Part shown: in pieces, positions 1 through 6,265 of the stretch
Position numbering within the stretch: position 1 is the stretch's first letter
Layout: every line of letters begins with the position of its first letter
From: an uncultured Bacilli bacterium
Lineage (GTDB): Bacteria; Bacillota_I; Bacilli_A; RF39; UBA660
NCBI GenBank assembly: GCA_944329505.1
Contig: CALVIJ010000046.1
Coordinates: 1-7,167 of the forward strand
Direction of reading: 5' to 3'
DNA: 7,167 nucleotides
Notes under the pieces: model-generated
The model's input: only the letters and a program-made list of their open reading frames with translations
What the model was told of the DNA's origin: nothing
Database searches by the model: none
Made by a program: the position numbers and the translations under genes

Positions 1-1483
1 CGGTATATTTATCTTGTTTATTAATTTTTCCATTAGCTAAGGCAATGACACGGTAGCCATCTTTAGCTAGGTTTTCATTTTGATTATCTAAAATAGAAGA
101 GTTTATATCATTTTCTACTAAGTTAATATTGGTACAAAATGATTTTACGACTTCTAATGAACCTTTGACTGTACAGTAGGTTTCACCATCTTTTTCATAG
201 AATACTGCAGAGTATTTGTTTTCAGATTCATAAGGAATTATTTCTAATTCTTTTATGTTATTTGTTTCTACATTAAGTTTTTTACCTAATACTTTGAATG
301 CTATATCAATAGAATCTCCAACCCTTTTATTTTCATCTACTTCGGCTTCATTATTAATTACACCTAATAGTGAGATTTCTTTAGCTAATTCTATATTGTC
401 TCCAGTTACTTCACCCTCAAAACTAAATCCAGTTCCAGAGATGTTATATTCAGTATTGTTAGGAAGTAGGATTTTTTTGGCAGTTTGTTCATTAACGGTT
501 AGAGTTCCTGTTTTATCTGAGGCAATAACTGTACAGCTTCCTAGTGATTCAGCTGATTTTAATTTTCTAACAATGACATTTCTTTTAGCCATTTTATTTG
601 AAGCAATTGTAAGAGCCATTGTTAGGGCTAGTGGTAATCCCTCTGGCATTGCTGATACGGCTAGGGCAATGACTGATAAGAAGATTTCATTATAAGGAAC
701 ATCTTTAACAATTAATAATATAGCTATGACAATAGCAACAATTAAAACTAACATACTGATTTGTTTTGAAAGTTTTTCAACTCTAATTGTTAAAGGTGAT
801 TTTTCATCTTCAGCATTGTTTATACTGTCGGCTATTTTACCGATTTCAGTATCAATGCCAATTCCAACGACAACAGCAGCAGCTCTTCCGGTTACAACGG
901 TAGTTCCTGAAAAGGCCATATTTAATTGTTCGGCAATTAGAACTTTTTCTTTGTCTATTGTTTCGGCGTTTTTGTTTACGTGAACACTTTCACCAGTTAA
1001 AATAGATTCATCAACCATTAAGTTATGAGAATCTACTATTCGCATATCGGCGCTTATTTTATCACCAGATTCTAGTAATACGTAGTCGCCTATTGTTAAA
1101 TCTTCGGCATCTACGGTTACTATTTCGCCGTCTCTCATAACTTTAGCTTTGGTGGTTACTAAGTTTTCAAGAGCTTCAGCGGTGTGATTTGCTTTGTTTT
1201 CTTGATAAGCACCCATAATTGCATCAATTAAAACTATGAATGCGATTGCGATAGCATCCACCGTTTCTCCGGCAACAAATGAAACGATGATTGCGACTAA
1301 TAGCAATATAATCATTGGGTCTTTAAATTCGTTAAAGAAAATTTTTAAAATACTATCGGGTTTTTTTGGGGGTAATATGTTTTTTCCGTATTTTTGTTGT
1401 CTTTCTATAACTTCATTTTTACTTAACCCTTGATTACTGGTTTTTAATAATTCCATGACTTCTTCTGTTTTTTTGTTATACAA
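1..1483 (-). CDS. P-type cation-transporting ATPase, type II, probably Ca2+ (N-terminal part, runs off window)
   Basis: This is a membrane pump that couples ATP hydrolysis to cation export. The reading frame is open for 494 codons and leaves the window before the C-terminal half. Visible in order are an N-terminal cation-ATPase domain (about residues 1-50) and the M1/M2 helices (about 50-100). The actuator domain carries TGES at 163-166. M3 lies near 235-255, and M4 carries PEGLP at 280-284. The phosphorylation motif DKTGT has D323 as acceptor, and the nucleotide-binding domain has the KGS motif at K440. PEGLP with its glutamate (E281) is typical of Ca2+ pumps of the SERCA/PMR1/PMCA type and argues against heavy-metal (CPx) ATPases. 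M5 and M6, which settle ion specificity, are outside the window. I chose the TTG at 1483 because a GGAG Shine-Dalgarno lies 11 nt upstream and the start YNKKTEEV matches the usual family N-terminus. An in-frame ATG at 1456 lacks a ribosome site. It is separated from the kinase gene by a terminator, so it is probably its own unit. Confidence 0.9.
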   Translation of the reverse strand, partial: MYNKKTEEVMELLKTSNQGLSKNEVIERQQKYGKNILPPKKPDSILKIFFNEFKDPMIILLLVAIIVSFVAGETVDAIAIAFIVLIDAIMGAYQENKANHTAEALENLVTTKAKVMRDGEIVTVDAEDLTIGDYVLLESGDKISADMRIVDSHNLMVDESILTGESVHVNKNAETIDKEKVLIAEQLNMAFSGTTVVTGRAAAVVVGIGIDTEIGKIADSINNAEDEKSPLTIRVEKLSKQISMLVLIVAIVIAILLIVKDVPYNEIFLSVIALAVSAMPEGLPLALTMALTIASNKMAKRNVIVRKLKSAESLGSCTVIASDKTGTLTVNEQTAKKILLPNNTEYNISGTGFSFEGEVTGDNIELAKEISLLGVINNEAEVDENKRVGDSIDIAFKVLGKKLNVETNNIKELEIIPYESENKYSAVFYEKDGETYCTVKGSLEVVKSFCTNINLVENDINSSILDNQNENLAKDGYRVIALANGKINKQDKYT

Positions 1484-1492
1484 TTGATTCAA

Positions 1493-1500
1493 CTCTCCTT
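1493..1500 (-). promoter_or_regulatory. Shine-Dalgarno site that decides the TTG start of the P-type ATPase
   Basis: Reading the minus strand, AAGGAGAG precedes two in-frame TTG codons, at 1492 and 1483. The first is only 2 nt from GGAG and too close to be used. The second is 11 nt away, slightly long but workable. No ATG lies in frame until 1456, and nothing like a ribosome site precedes that one. The non-ATG start may keep pump synthesis modest; that is an inference. Confidence 0.6.
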
Positions 1501-1551
1501 TTTCTATTTTAATATACAATTATTATGTGTCTTTATTTAGTATGTATTAAC

Positions 1552-1557
1552 ATTATA
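1552..1557 (-). promoter_or_regulatory. Candidate -10 box for the P-type ATPase gene
   Basis: A perfect TATAAT lies directly after the T-tract of the kinase-gene terminator and about 70 bp upstream of the ATPase start. At 16-18 bp spacing I find no convincing -35 hexamer, because the positions fall inside the terminator hairpin. A start near 1545 would give a leader of about 60 nt. In AT-rich DNA a lone TATAAT is weak evidence, but the preceding terminator makes a promoter somewhere in this gap likely. Confidence 0.35.
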
Positions 1558-1559
1558 CT

Positions 1560-1586
1560 AAAAAAAACTAGGGTTAGCTAGTTTTT
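1560..1586 (-). terminator. Intrinsic terminator ending the van-like operon
   Basis: On the minus strand AAAAACTAG and CTAGTTTTT form a 9-bp stem around a 6-nt loop (CTAACC), and the T-run reaches eight residues after CTAG. The stem is AU-rich, with two G-C pairs, so termination may be partial. The TAG stop codon of the histidine kinase gene forms part of the 5' arm. Confidence 0.65.
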
Positions 1587-2660
1587 AGGTAAGGTTATAG
1601 TAAAAGAAGTTTCTTCGTTTTCACTTTTAACGGTTATTTCACCACCGTGTAATTTGATTATTTCCTGGGCAATGGCTAGTCCTAAACCTGAACCACCGAG
1701 TTTGGTGTTTCTGGAATAATCTACGCGATAGAATTTATCGAATAGTTTATCTAACTCATTTGGGGTTAGGGTTTTACTTTTATTAGATATGGTTATGATT
1801 AGGTCTTTTTCTTCTTTTGTATCTATATTTATTTCACTATTTTCATAACTATAATTAATGGCGTTTTTAATTAGGTTGTTGAAGACTCTAGCCATTTTTA
1901 TCGAATCAGCTTTGGTGAAGAAATCTTTTTCTGGGGAAAAATTGATTTTTTTGTTTTGTTCTTTTAAAATTGGATAAAATTCATCAATGACTTGATTGAT
2001 TAGTAAGGTTAGATTTAATCTTTCTTTTTTGATGGTTAATGTTTCAGAGTTATATTTGGTTATTTCAAATAATTCATTGATTAATTCTTCTAGTTTGTTT
2101 GATTTTTCTAAAGCTATTTTGATGAATTTATTTTTTTGTTTAGTACTTAAATTTTTTTCTTCATCTAAAAGTGATAGGTAACCTATGATAGAGGTTAGGG
2201 GAGTTTTAAGGTCGTGAGCTAGATAAACGATGAGGTCATTTTTCTTTTGTTCGTTTTCTTTAGCTAGACGTTCATTAAATAAGGCTTCTTTTTTTATTTG
2301 GTTCATGGTGTCTTCGGCTTCTTTTAGTTCATCTGGTAGTTTTATTTTTTCGTCGGTTTTACTAATTAATTTTCTACTTTCAGAAACTAAGGCATCGATG
2401 TAAGATAATGATTTCATTAGGGTTATAGTGAATATAACAATAAACCCTATGAACCATATGATGAGTAGGAAAAAGCCTTGATAAAATATACCGGTTAACA
2501 AAATATATAATGGATCGTCAGGGTACCAAGTTACACTAGAACATAGGTGGTAACCAACGATGTATACAAGGATAAAACAAATTGTATATAAAACGGTTGT
2601 TTTGAATAATCTTTTTAGAAATTTAAATGTAAGTTCTTTACCATATTTATTTGTTTGCAT
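1578..2660 (-). CDS. vanS: VanS-type sensor histidine kinase
   Basis: A 360-residue membrane sensor kinase, expected to phosphorylate the response regulator encoded two genes upstream. Two membrane segments, about residues 21-40 and 56-82, flank a short outside loop of roughly 15 residues. A linker with charged, helix-forming sequence follows (about 83-135). The HisKA dimerisation domain has the H box YLAHDLKTPL with the phosphoacceptor H149. The ATP-binding domain has an N box (N262 to N266) and a G2 box GGSGLGLAIA near 322-331. The G1 position reads SNKSK rather than DxGxG, a degenerate form. H-box and flanking sequence (KNDLIVYLAHDLKTPLTSII, 139-158 region) closely resemble VanS proteins as I remember them. 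The ATG at 2660 has a strong AGGAGG ribosome site overlapping the vanZ stop, 9 bp away. The short sensor loop leaves open whether it binds an antibiotic directly or senses a membrane signal. The ligand is unknown. Confidence 0.9.
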   Translation of the reverse strand: MQTNKYGKELTFKFLKRLFKTTVLYTICFILVYIVGYHLCSSVTWYPDDPLYILLTGIFYQGFFLLIIWFIGFIVIFTITLMKSLSYIDALVSESRKLISKTDEKIKLPDELKEAEDTMNQIKKEALFNERLAKENEQKKNDLIVYLAHDLKTPLTSIIGYLSLLDEEKNLSTKQKNKFIKIALEKSNKLEELINELFEITKYNSETLTIKKERLNLTLLINQVIDEFYPILKEQNKKINFSPEKDFFTKADSIKMARVFNNLIKNAINYSYENSEINIDTKEEKDLIITISNKSKTLTPNELDKLFDKFYRVDYSRNTKLGGSGLGLAIAQEIIKLHGGEITVKSENEETSFTITLPKN

Positions 2661-2669
2661 GTGAACCTC

Positions 2670-3263
2670 CTATATTAGTCTACCAAATAATAACGGATAG
2701 CAAAAGAAAAATGTACCTAAGTAACTTATAGTAATGTAGAGAAAAGCATCTTTAGAGTTTAGGTCTTCTAATGATTTATTAAATATTTTCATATATATTT
2801 TCCATATTAAGTAACCGATTAGGGCACCTAAAGTATTGGCAATTAAATCATCTATGTCGGTGGCTCTTAGGGTTATTAATTGAGATAGTTCAATAAATAG
2901 GGAAAATAGAAATCCGAATAGGATTGTTGGAGCTAGCTTTTGATACTTTTTCCATAGAAAGGGGAGGAGAAAACCTAGAGGAATAAACATAATTATATTT
3001 AAGATAAAGCCAAAAGTTATATTAGTTAAGGGGGTTATATTTATATTAGCTTTTATGATATCTGAGTTATTTGATAGGCTATAGAGGATATCACTTAAAG
3101 AGCCAATACCTGTTAGGTCATAGATTTGCCAGATGTAGAGTATATATAGAATACTGAAGAAGATGTAGGATTTTGATTTTTTCTTTTTAAAACAAATATA
3201 TATTATACAGGGAATAAGTGCGCATAAAAGACTATATATTGTGATAATGTTAAAATTAAACAT
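2670..3263 (-). CDS. vanZ: VanZ-family membrane protein
   Basis: A 197-residue integral membrane protein with about five hydrophobic segments (near 4-25, 31-50, 84-104, 112-130, 140-160) and a last one near 172-195. The VanZ-family core is clear: N89 followed by FIPLGFLLPF (93-102), then IELSQ (124-128), R133, DIDD (136-139), N143 and the G146/G150 pair. VanZ of Tn1546 gives low-level teicoplanin resistance by an unsettled mechanism, and many VanZ-like proteins occur outside resistance operons. Here the gene sits between the regulator and kinase genes, an unusual place. Its ATG lies 2 bp after the regulator's TAA, and the preceding bases (GAAAAATAATC) contain no Shine-Dalgarno, so translation probably depends on coupling to the upstream gene. 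Family assignment is firm; the specific role is inferred from its neighbours. Confidence 0.88.
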   Translation of the reverse strand: MFNFNIITIYSLLCALIPCIIYICFKKKKSKSYIFFSILYILYIWQIYDLTGIGSLSDILYSLSNNSDIIKANINITPLTNITFGFILNIIMFIPLGFLLPFLWKKYQKLAPTILFGFLFSLFIELSQLITLRATDIDDLIANTLGALIGYLIWKIYMKIFNKSLEDLNSKDAFLYITISYLGTFFFCYPLLFGRLI

Positions 3264-3265
3264 GA

Positions 3266-3943
3266 TTATTTTTCAATTTTGTAACCTACACCCCATATAG
3301 TGTTTATATATTTTATTTTATCTGTTTCACCTAATTTTTCTCTTAAGTGACGGATGTGCACCATTATAGTGGCACTTGAAGATGGATAATAAGGTTCTTT
3401 CCACACTTCTTCAAATAATTTTTCGGTAGTTATTACTTTATTTGGGTTTTCAGCTAAAAGATAGAGAATTGCGAATTCAGTTGGAGTTAATGGTATTTTT
3501 TTACCATCTTTTAAACATTCGTGTTTATCTTTATCTAAGGTTAAATCTTTGATAGCTATTATTTTATTATTATTTTGATTATAACTAGTATATCTTCTAA
3601 GTTGGGCTTTTACTCTGGCTAAAAGTTCTAGAGGCATAAAAGGTTTGGTTATGTAATCGTCAGCCCCTATATTTAAACCTTTTATTTTGTCGGCATCGGT
3701 TATTTTGGCAGTAACCATGATTATTGGAAAGTTATATTTTTTTCTAATGTTTTGGCATAAGGTAAAGCCATCAATTCCTGGCATCATGATATCTAATATA
3801 GCTAGATCTATATTTCTTTGTTTGATTATTTTTAAAGCTTTTTCACTACTATAACATTTATATACGGTGTATCCCTCATTTTTTAAGTATAATTCGATTA
3901 AATCAGCAATTTCTATTTCATCATCGACAACTAAGATATTCAT
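3266..3943 (-). CDS. vanR: VanR-type response regulator (OmpR family)
   Basis: A 225-residue two-domain transcription factor. The receiver domain (1-115) has the acidic pair D7/D8, phosphoacceptor D51 in ILDIMMPG, T78 and K100 in the TKPF motif. The C-terminal winged-helix DNA-binding domain (about 128-225) contains LTPTEF, VHIRHLREKLG and the closing WGVGYKIEK. Stretches such as IELYLKNEGY, GADDYITKPF and ARVKAQLRRY are very close to VanR as I recall it, so I place it in that subfamily rather than as a generic PhoB-type regulator. The ATG overlaps the vanY TGA (ATGA, 4 bp). Its AGGAGG ribosome site lies inside the end of vanY, where it encodes the Gly-Gly near the VanY C-terminus. The partner kinase lies two genes downstream. 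The likely target is the repeat array upstream of vanY, giving autoregulation. No HAX genes for it to control are visible. Confidence 0.93.
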   Translation of the reverse strand: MNILVVDDEIEIADLIELYLKNEGYTVYKCYSSEKALKIIKQRNIDLAILDIMMPGIDGFTLCQNIRKKYNFPIIMVTAKITDADKIKGLNIGADDYITKPFMPLELLARVKAQLRRYTSYNQNNNKIIAIKDLTLDKDKHECLKDGKKIPLTPTEFAILYLLAENPNKVITTEKLFEEVWKEPYYPSSSATIMVHIRHLREKLGETDKIKYINTIWGVGYKIEK

Positions 3944-4584
3944 ATGTTTCCTCCTAAATATTCTTCTAAGGTTATATTTTGATTTGTTATTTCTTTGGCA
4001 GCTTTTTTACCGACATAGCGGTAGTGCCATGGTTCGTAATCTATTTTGGTTATTTCATATTTATCCTGTGGATATCTTAAGATAAATCCATATTTGTATG
4101 CATTATTTTTTAGCCACTCCCACATTTGCTCATTCTCATCATAATGTCCCTCGTTACTAAAGTCAATAGCTAATCCTGTTTCGTGTTCGGAATGTCCTGG
4201 GGCTTGAACAGTTAACATGGTTTGTTCGTAGGCTTTTTCTTCAGTGTATCCCTCATTTTGATAGCTTTGCATTTTATTATTGAACATTTGAGTTTGCTGC
4301 TTTTTAGAACGATATGCATTGTTTACTTTTAAGGTTATATTATCTTTTAATGCGGCATTATACATATCTACTAAATCATTGTATATTATATCGGATACTT
4401 CTTTTTCTTGAAATTTGACTAAGTTTAAATTAACATTGTCTGGAAAAGCATTTTCACTATTAACTAATATTAAAGGATTAATTTCACTGATTGGATTAAC
4501 TGATGAATAGGCATAAGGTTTTTGAAGATAGTAAACTAAATATATAAGTAGTACTCCTATAGTTAAAGCTAATAATTTTTTCAT
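3940..4584 (-). CDS. vanY: VanY-type D-alanyl-D-alanine carboxypeptidase (peptidase M15B)
   Basis: A 214-residue zinc peptidase expected to trim the terminal D-Ala from peptidoglycan stem peptides outside the membrane. A hydrophobic segment at residues 4-20 acts as signal anchor or signal peptide; there is no lipobox cysteine. The catalytic domain has AYRS (90-93), SEHETGLAID (132-141) and EPWHYRYVG (184-192). By family pattern H134, D141 and H187 bind zinc, E184 is the catalytic base and R92 contacts the peptide carboxylate. The reading frame can be opened 9 nt further up at a GTG (4593), but that GTG is part of the Shine-Dalgarno AGAGGTGAT. The ATG at 4584, 8 nt downstream, is therefore the real start. 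It is the first gene of the operon. M15B also includes LdcB/DacB enzymes that act on tetrapeptides (L,D-carboxypeptidases), and I cannot separate the two activities from sequence alone. Confidence 0.9.
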   Translation of the reverse strand: MKKLLALTIGVLLIYLVYYLQKPYAYSSVNPISEINPLILVNSENAFPDNVNLNLVKFQEKEVSDIIYNDLVDMYNAALKDNITLKVNNAYRSKKQQTQMFNNKMQSYQNEGYTEEKAYEQTMLTVQAPGHSEHETGLAIDFSNEGHYDENEQMWEWLKNNAYKYGFILRYPQDKYEITKIDYEPWHYRYVGKKAAKEITNQNITLEEYLGGNI

Positions 4585-4590
4585 AAATAT

Positions 4591-4597
4591 CACCTCT
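4591..4597 (-). promoter_or_regulatory. Shine-Dalgarno site that fixes the vanY start
   Basis: Minus-strand AGAGGTG, continuing AT, matches the anti-Shine-Dalgarno over most of its length. It sits 8 nt before the ATG at 4584. The in-frame GTG at 4593 lies inside this site and so should not be used as a start codon. Confidence 0.75.
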
Positions 4598-4624
4598 AAG
4601 GCAATATTAATATGGAATGGTTTA

Positions 4625-4653
4625 ATTATAAGCTTTTTTAATTAATTATTAAG
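4625..4653 (-). promoter_or_regulatory. Probable regulated promoter of the vanY-vanR-vanZ-vanS operon
   Basis: TATAAT (4630-4625) lies about 40 bp upstream of the vanY start, after the terminator of the preceding gene. At a 17-bp spacer the -35 position (4653-4648) reads CTTAAT, a poor match to TTGACA. This hexamer is the last unit of a three-copy direct repeat. A good -10 with a poor -35 covered by repeats is typical of promoters switched on by OmpR-family regulators. That activation by VanR happens here is an inference. The predicted leader is about 34 nt and includes the short palindrome ATATTAATAT, which I would not over-read in such AT-rich DNA. Confidence 0.6.
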
Positions 4654-4678
4654 AGAATTTAAGAAAATATTAAGAAAA
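4649..4678. repeat. Three phased direct repeats, candidate VanR operator
   Basis: On the plus strand TTAAGAGAA (4649-4657), TTAAGAAAA (4659-4667) and TTAAGAAAA (4670-4678) start 10 and 11 bp apart, so all lie on the same face of the helix. They end at the -35 position of the operon promoter. OmpR-family regulators often bind tandem repeats with this period (SaeR, WalR and PhoP are examples). The repeat unit does not match my memory of the VanR(A) site. The outermost copy overlaps the T-tract of the upstream terminator, and the region is AT-rich, so chance cannot be excluded. Confidence 0.55.
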
Positions 4679-4703
4679 AAGATGAGGTTTTACCAACCCC
4701 ATC
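4675..4703 (-). terminator. Intrinsic terminator of the 3D-domain gene
   Basis: On the minus strand GATGGGGTT and AACCTCATC pair over 9 bp with one G-U pair, around a 5-nt loop (GGTAA). Six T residues follow. This is the strongest terminator in the window. The TAA stop codon of the 3D gene falls in the loop and first bases of the 3' side. It isolates the van-like operon from the housekeeping genes. Confidence 0.85.
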
Positions 4704-5394
4704 TTTGGACGCTATATTTAACGTTAGAACTTGTAGATAAATGAATTGCAGGATTGGTTTCAGTTACATAGGCTAAATCCATATGAACTATACCATTTGC
4801 CCAAGCATTTTTCATTGCACTACCAGTATCTAAAACGATAGCGGTGAAGGTGCCTAAGTTTGGATTATCTACCTTGATGATGGTTCCACATGGGAACTTA
4901 TCTAAAGCGGCGGCAATTATTCTAACATTACCATATTCGTCATCATTATAAGTCATACCATCTCTAGTTAGACTGTGATAACTTCCGTTTTTAGTTTTAC
5001 AAGCTAGAGTTCCAGCTCCAGAACACCCTACGCAGTCTGCACCATATCCAGTCATTTTTCCTACATATTCGGCTTCGTCTCCAGTTCCAATTTCGATTTC
5101 TGCATTTTTAGGACTTTCGATGACCGTTTCATTATTATTTTCATCGACATAAGCTAGTCCAGTATGCCCCTCTTCTTTTGTAATAGTGACGCCAGTAGGA
5201 ATTTTACTGTTATAGGTTTTGACTGTATCATATTCTAGGACTTTTGTTAAAGCCACAGAATTTTTAGTCTGGTTTAAATTTTTTACTTCAAATTTCGTTT
5301 CTGAAATTAGGTTACCAGATGTCATTAACCCTGTGATAGTTAGGATACTTATTAGTAAAGCAACTCCTAAATATCGCAGGTGATCTTTATTCAT
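4690..5394 (-). CDS. Membrane-anchored 3D-domain cell-wall protein
   Basis: A 234-residue exported protein. Residues 7-25 form a signal anchor or signal peptide. Residues about 45-100 resemble a reduced G5-like module (YDTVKTYNS, then GHTGLAYV). The C-terminal 3D domain, a double-psi beta-barrel fold, carries the three aspartates at D165 (AALDKF), D189 (VLDTG) and D206 (HMDLAY). Proteins with this domain (YabE, YocH, YuiC, MltA) act on peptidoglycan as lytic transglycosylases or muralytic enzymes. An insertion before the domain core holds CVGC (121-124) and C132, with C169 later, so disulfide bonds are possible. The ATG at 5394 follows GAGGTGA at good spacing. Its place directly after tatD matches yabE after yabD in B. 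subtilis, though it is much shorter than YabE. Substrate and enzymatic activity are not shown by the sequence. Confidence 0.82.
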   Translation of the reverse strand: MNKDHLRYLGVALLISILTITGLMTSGNLISETKFEVKNLNQTKNSVALTKVLEYDTVKTYNSKIPTGVTITKEEGHTGLAYVDENNNETVIESPKNAEIEIGTGDEAEYVGKMTGYGADCVGCSGAGTLACKTKNGSYHSLTRDGMTYNDDEYGNVRIIAAALDKFPCGTIIKVDNPNLGTFTAIVLDTGSAMKNAWANGIVHMDLAYVTETNPAIHLSTSSNVKYSVQRWGW

Positions 5395-5429
5395 ATTTCA
5401 CCTCATATTTCAAAATTGAAACCATTTAA

Positions 5430-5458
5430 AGTATACCATATTTATAGTCTTAAGTCAA
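5430..5458 (-). promoter_or_regulatory. Sigma-A promoter of the 3D-domain gene
   Basis: TTGACT (5458-5453) and TATACT (5435-5430) are separated by exactly 17 bp. The -10 is extended by TGG directly upstream. This is the best promoter match in the window. The -35 lies inside the last codons of tatD. The predicted start near 5423 gives a leader of about 29 nt with the GAGGTGA ribosome site. Confidence 0.8.
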
Positions 5459-6200
5459 ATTGCTGACAAGCCGTTTGCGTTGTAATTTCAAGGGTTTTTG
5501 CGTAATCTATACTCTTTAGCTGGGAGATTTTGGCAGCAACGTATTTGATGTTTTCCGGTTCGTTTTGATGACCTCTAAGAGGTTCAGGAGTTAGATATGG
5601 ACTATCGGTTTCTAAGACAAAATTATGAATATCTAAGGCTGTAACTATTTCTTTTAGTTTCTTTTCGTTTTTAAAGGTTAAAACACCTCCTATACCAAAA
5701 GTTACATCTAATTCCATAAATCTTTTTGCCATTTCTAGACTACCACTATAGCAATGCATATTGCATTTTGTTTCTTTGTTTTTATACTCCTTTATTATAT
5801 TATATGTATCTTCGATGGCATCTCGACTATGAATGACTATTGTTTTTTTATAAATATTTGCGAGTTTAATTTGTTTGATGAATAGTTCTTTTTGTTTTTC
5901 TTTATTTTCTTTGGTGTAATGATAGTCTAATCCTATTTCCCCGACACCTACTATTTTAGGATGAGTTAAATATTTTTCAATATTTTTTAAATCATCATCC
6001 GTATAAGTATCAGCAAATTCAGGATGAATACCGATAGTACCGTAGATATTATGGTGGGTTTCACAGAGATTAATTACTTCTTTAATATCTTGTGGACTAG
6101 CAGTACTTACTATCATTATATTATCTTCCATGTGTTTTATGATTTCTTCTGGGTTTTCATAATCTTCTTTACTTATATGACAGTGGGTATCAATCATCAT
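5442..6200 (-). CDS. tatD: TatD-family metal-dependent hydrolase (putative DNase)
   Basis: A 252-residue TIM-barrel hydrolase of the amidohydrolase superfamily, the usual length for TatD/YabD. Metal ligands are in their expected places: THCH (H6, H8), GEIGLDYHY (E88), IHSRDA (H124), MHCYSG (H149) and LETDSPY (D199). The signature PLRGHQNEP follows near 208-216. Family members have 3'-5' exonuclease or other metal-dependent nuclease activity and are cytoplasmic. Two ATG codons stand side by side (6200 and 6197). AAAGGTGA lies 9 nt before the first, which I use. The gene follows metG with one small ORF between them, matching the conserved metS-yabD pairing of Bacilli. A terminator upstream suggests it also needs its own promoter. 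Confidence 0.95.
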   Translation of the reverse strand: MMIDTHCHISKEDYENPEEIIKHMEDNIMIVSTASPQDIKEVINLCETHHNIYGTIGIHPEFADTYTDDDLKNIEKYLTHPKIVGVGEIGLDYHYTKENKEKQKELFIKQIKLANIYKKTIVIHSRDAIEDTYNIIKEYKNKETKCNMHCYSGSLEMAKRFMELDVTFGIGGVLTFKNEKKLKEIVTALDIHNFVLETDSPYLTPEPLRGHQNEPENIKYVAAKISQLKSIDYAKTLEITTQTACQQFDLRL

Positions 6201-6217
6201 TTTTCATCACCTTTTTC

Positions 6218-6226
6218 ATTATAACA
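6218..6226 (-). promoter_or_regulatory. Candidate extended -10 promoter for tatD
   Basis: TGTTATAAT is a full extended -10 match, just after the T-tract of the upstream terminator. No good -35 is present at 16-18 bp, where the hairpin lies. The start site would fall near 6212, only about 12 nt before the ATG and at the edge of the AAAGGTGA ribosome site. The transcript would therefore have a very short leader. This is plausible but needs mapping of the 5' end. Confidence 0.4.
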
Positions 6227-6235
6227 TTTTTGTGC

Positions 6236-6265
6236 AAAAAAGAAGAACTATTTAAGTTCCTCTTT
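6236..6265 (-). terminator. Intrinsic terminator after the 58-codon ORF
   Basis: Minus-strand GAGGAACT and AGTTCTTC pair over 8 bp with one G-U pair around the loop TAAAT. The stem can be extended by A-T pairs to about 11 bp, and T residues continue after it. The TAG stop of the small ORF spans the junction of the loop and 3' arm. It separates metG and the small gene from tatD. Confidence 0.75.

Noticed and set aside
255..1433. Plus-strand open frames at 255-695, 726-983 and 1236-1433
   Set aside because: They lie antisense to the ATPase gene, whose motifs (TGES, PEGLP, DKTGT, KGS) prove the minus-strand frame. They have no ribosome sites or recognisable domains.
1996..2181. Plus-strand open frame within the kinase gene
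   Set aside because: It is antisense to the HisKA region of a clear histidine kinase and is low-complexity. The same reasoning removes the plus-strand frames at 3867-4085, 6024-6224 and 6777-6971.
4585..4593. GTG start for vanY at 4593
   Set aside because: The GTG is part of the Shine-Dalgarno AGAGGTGAT, and the ATG at 4584 is at ideal spacing from it.
4601..4624. ATATTAATAT palindrome in the vanY leader as an operator
   Set aside because: A 10-bp all-AT palindrome is easily produced by chance in this composition, and no second copy is seen near another promoter in the window.
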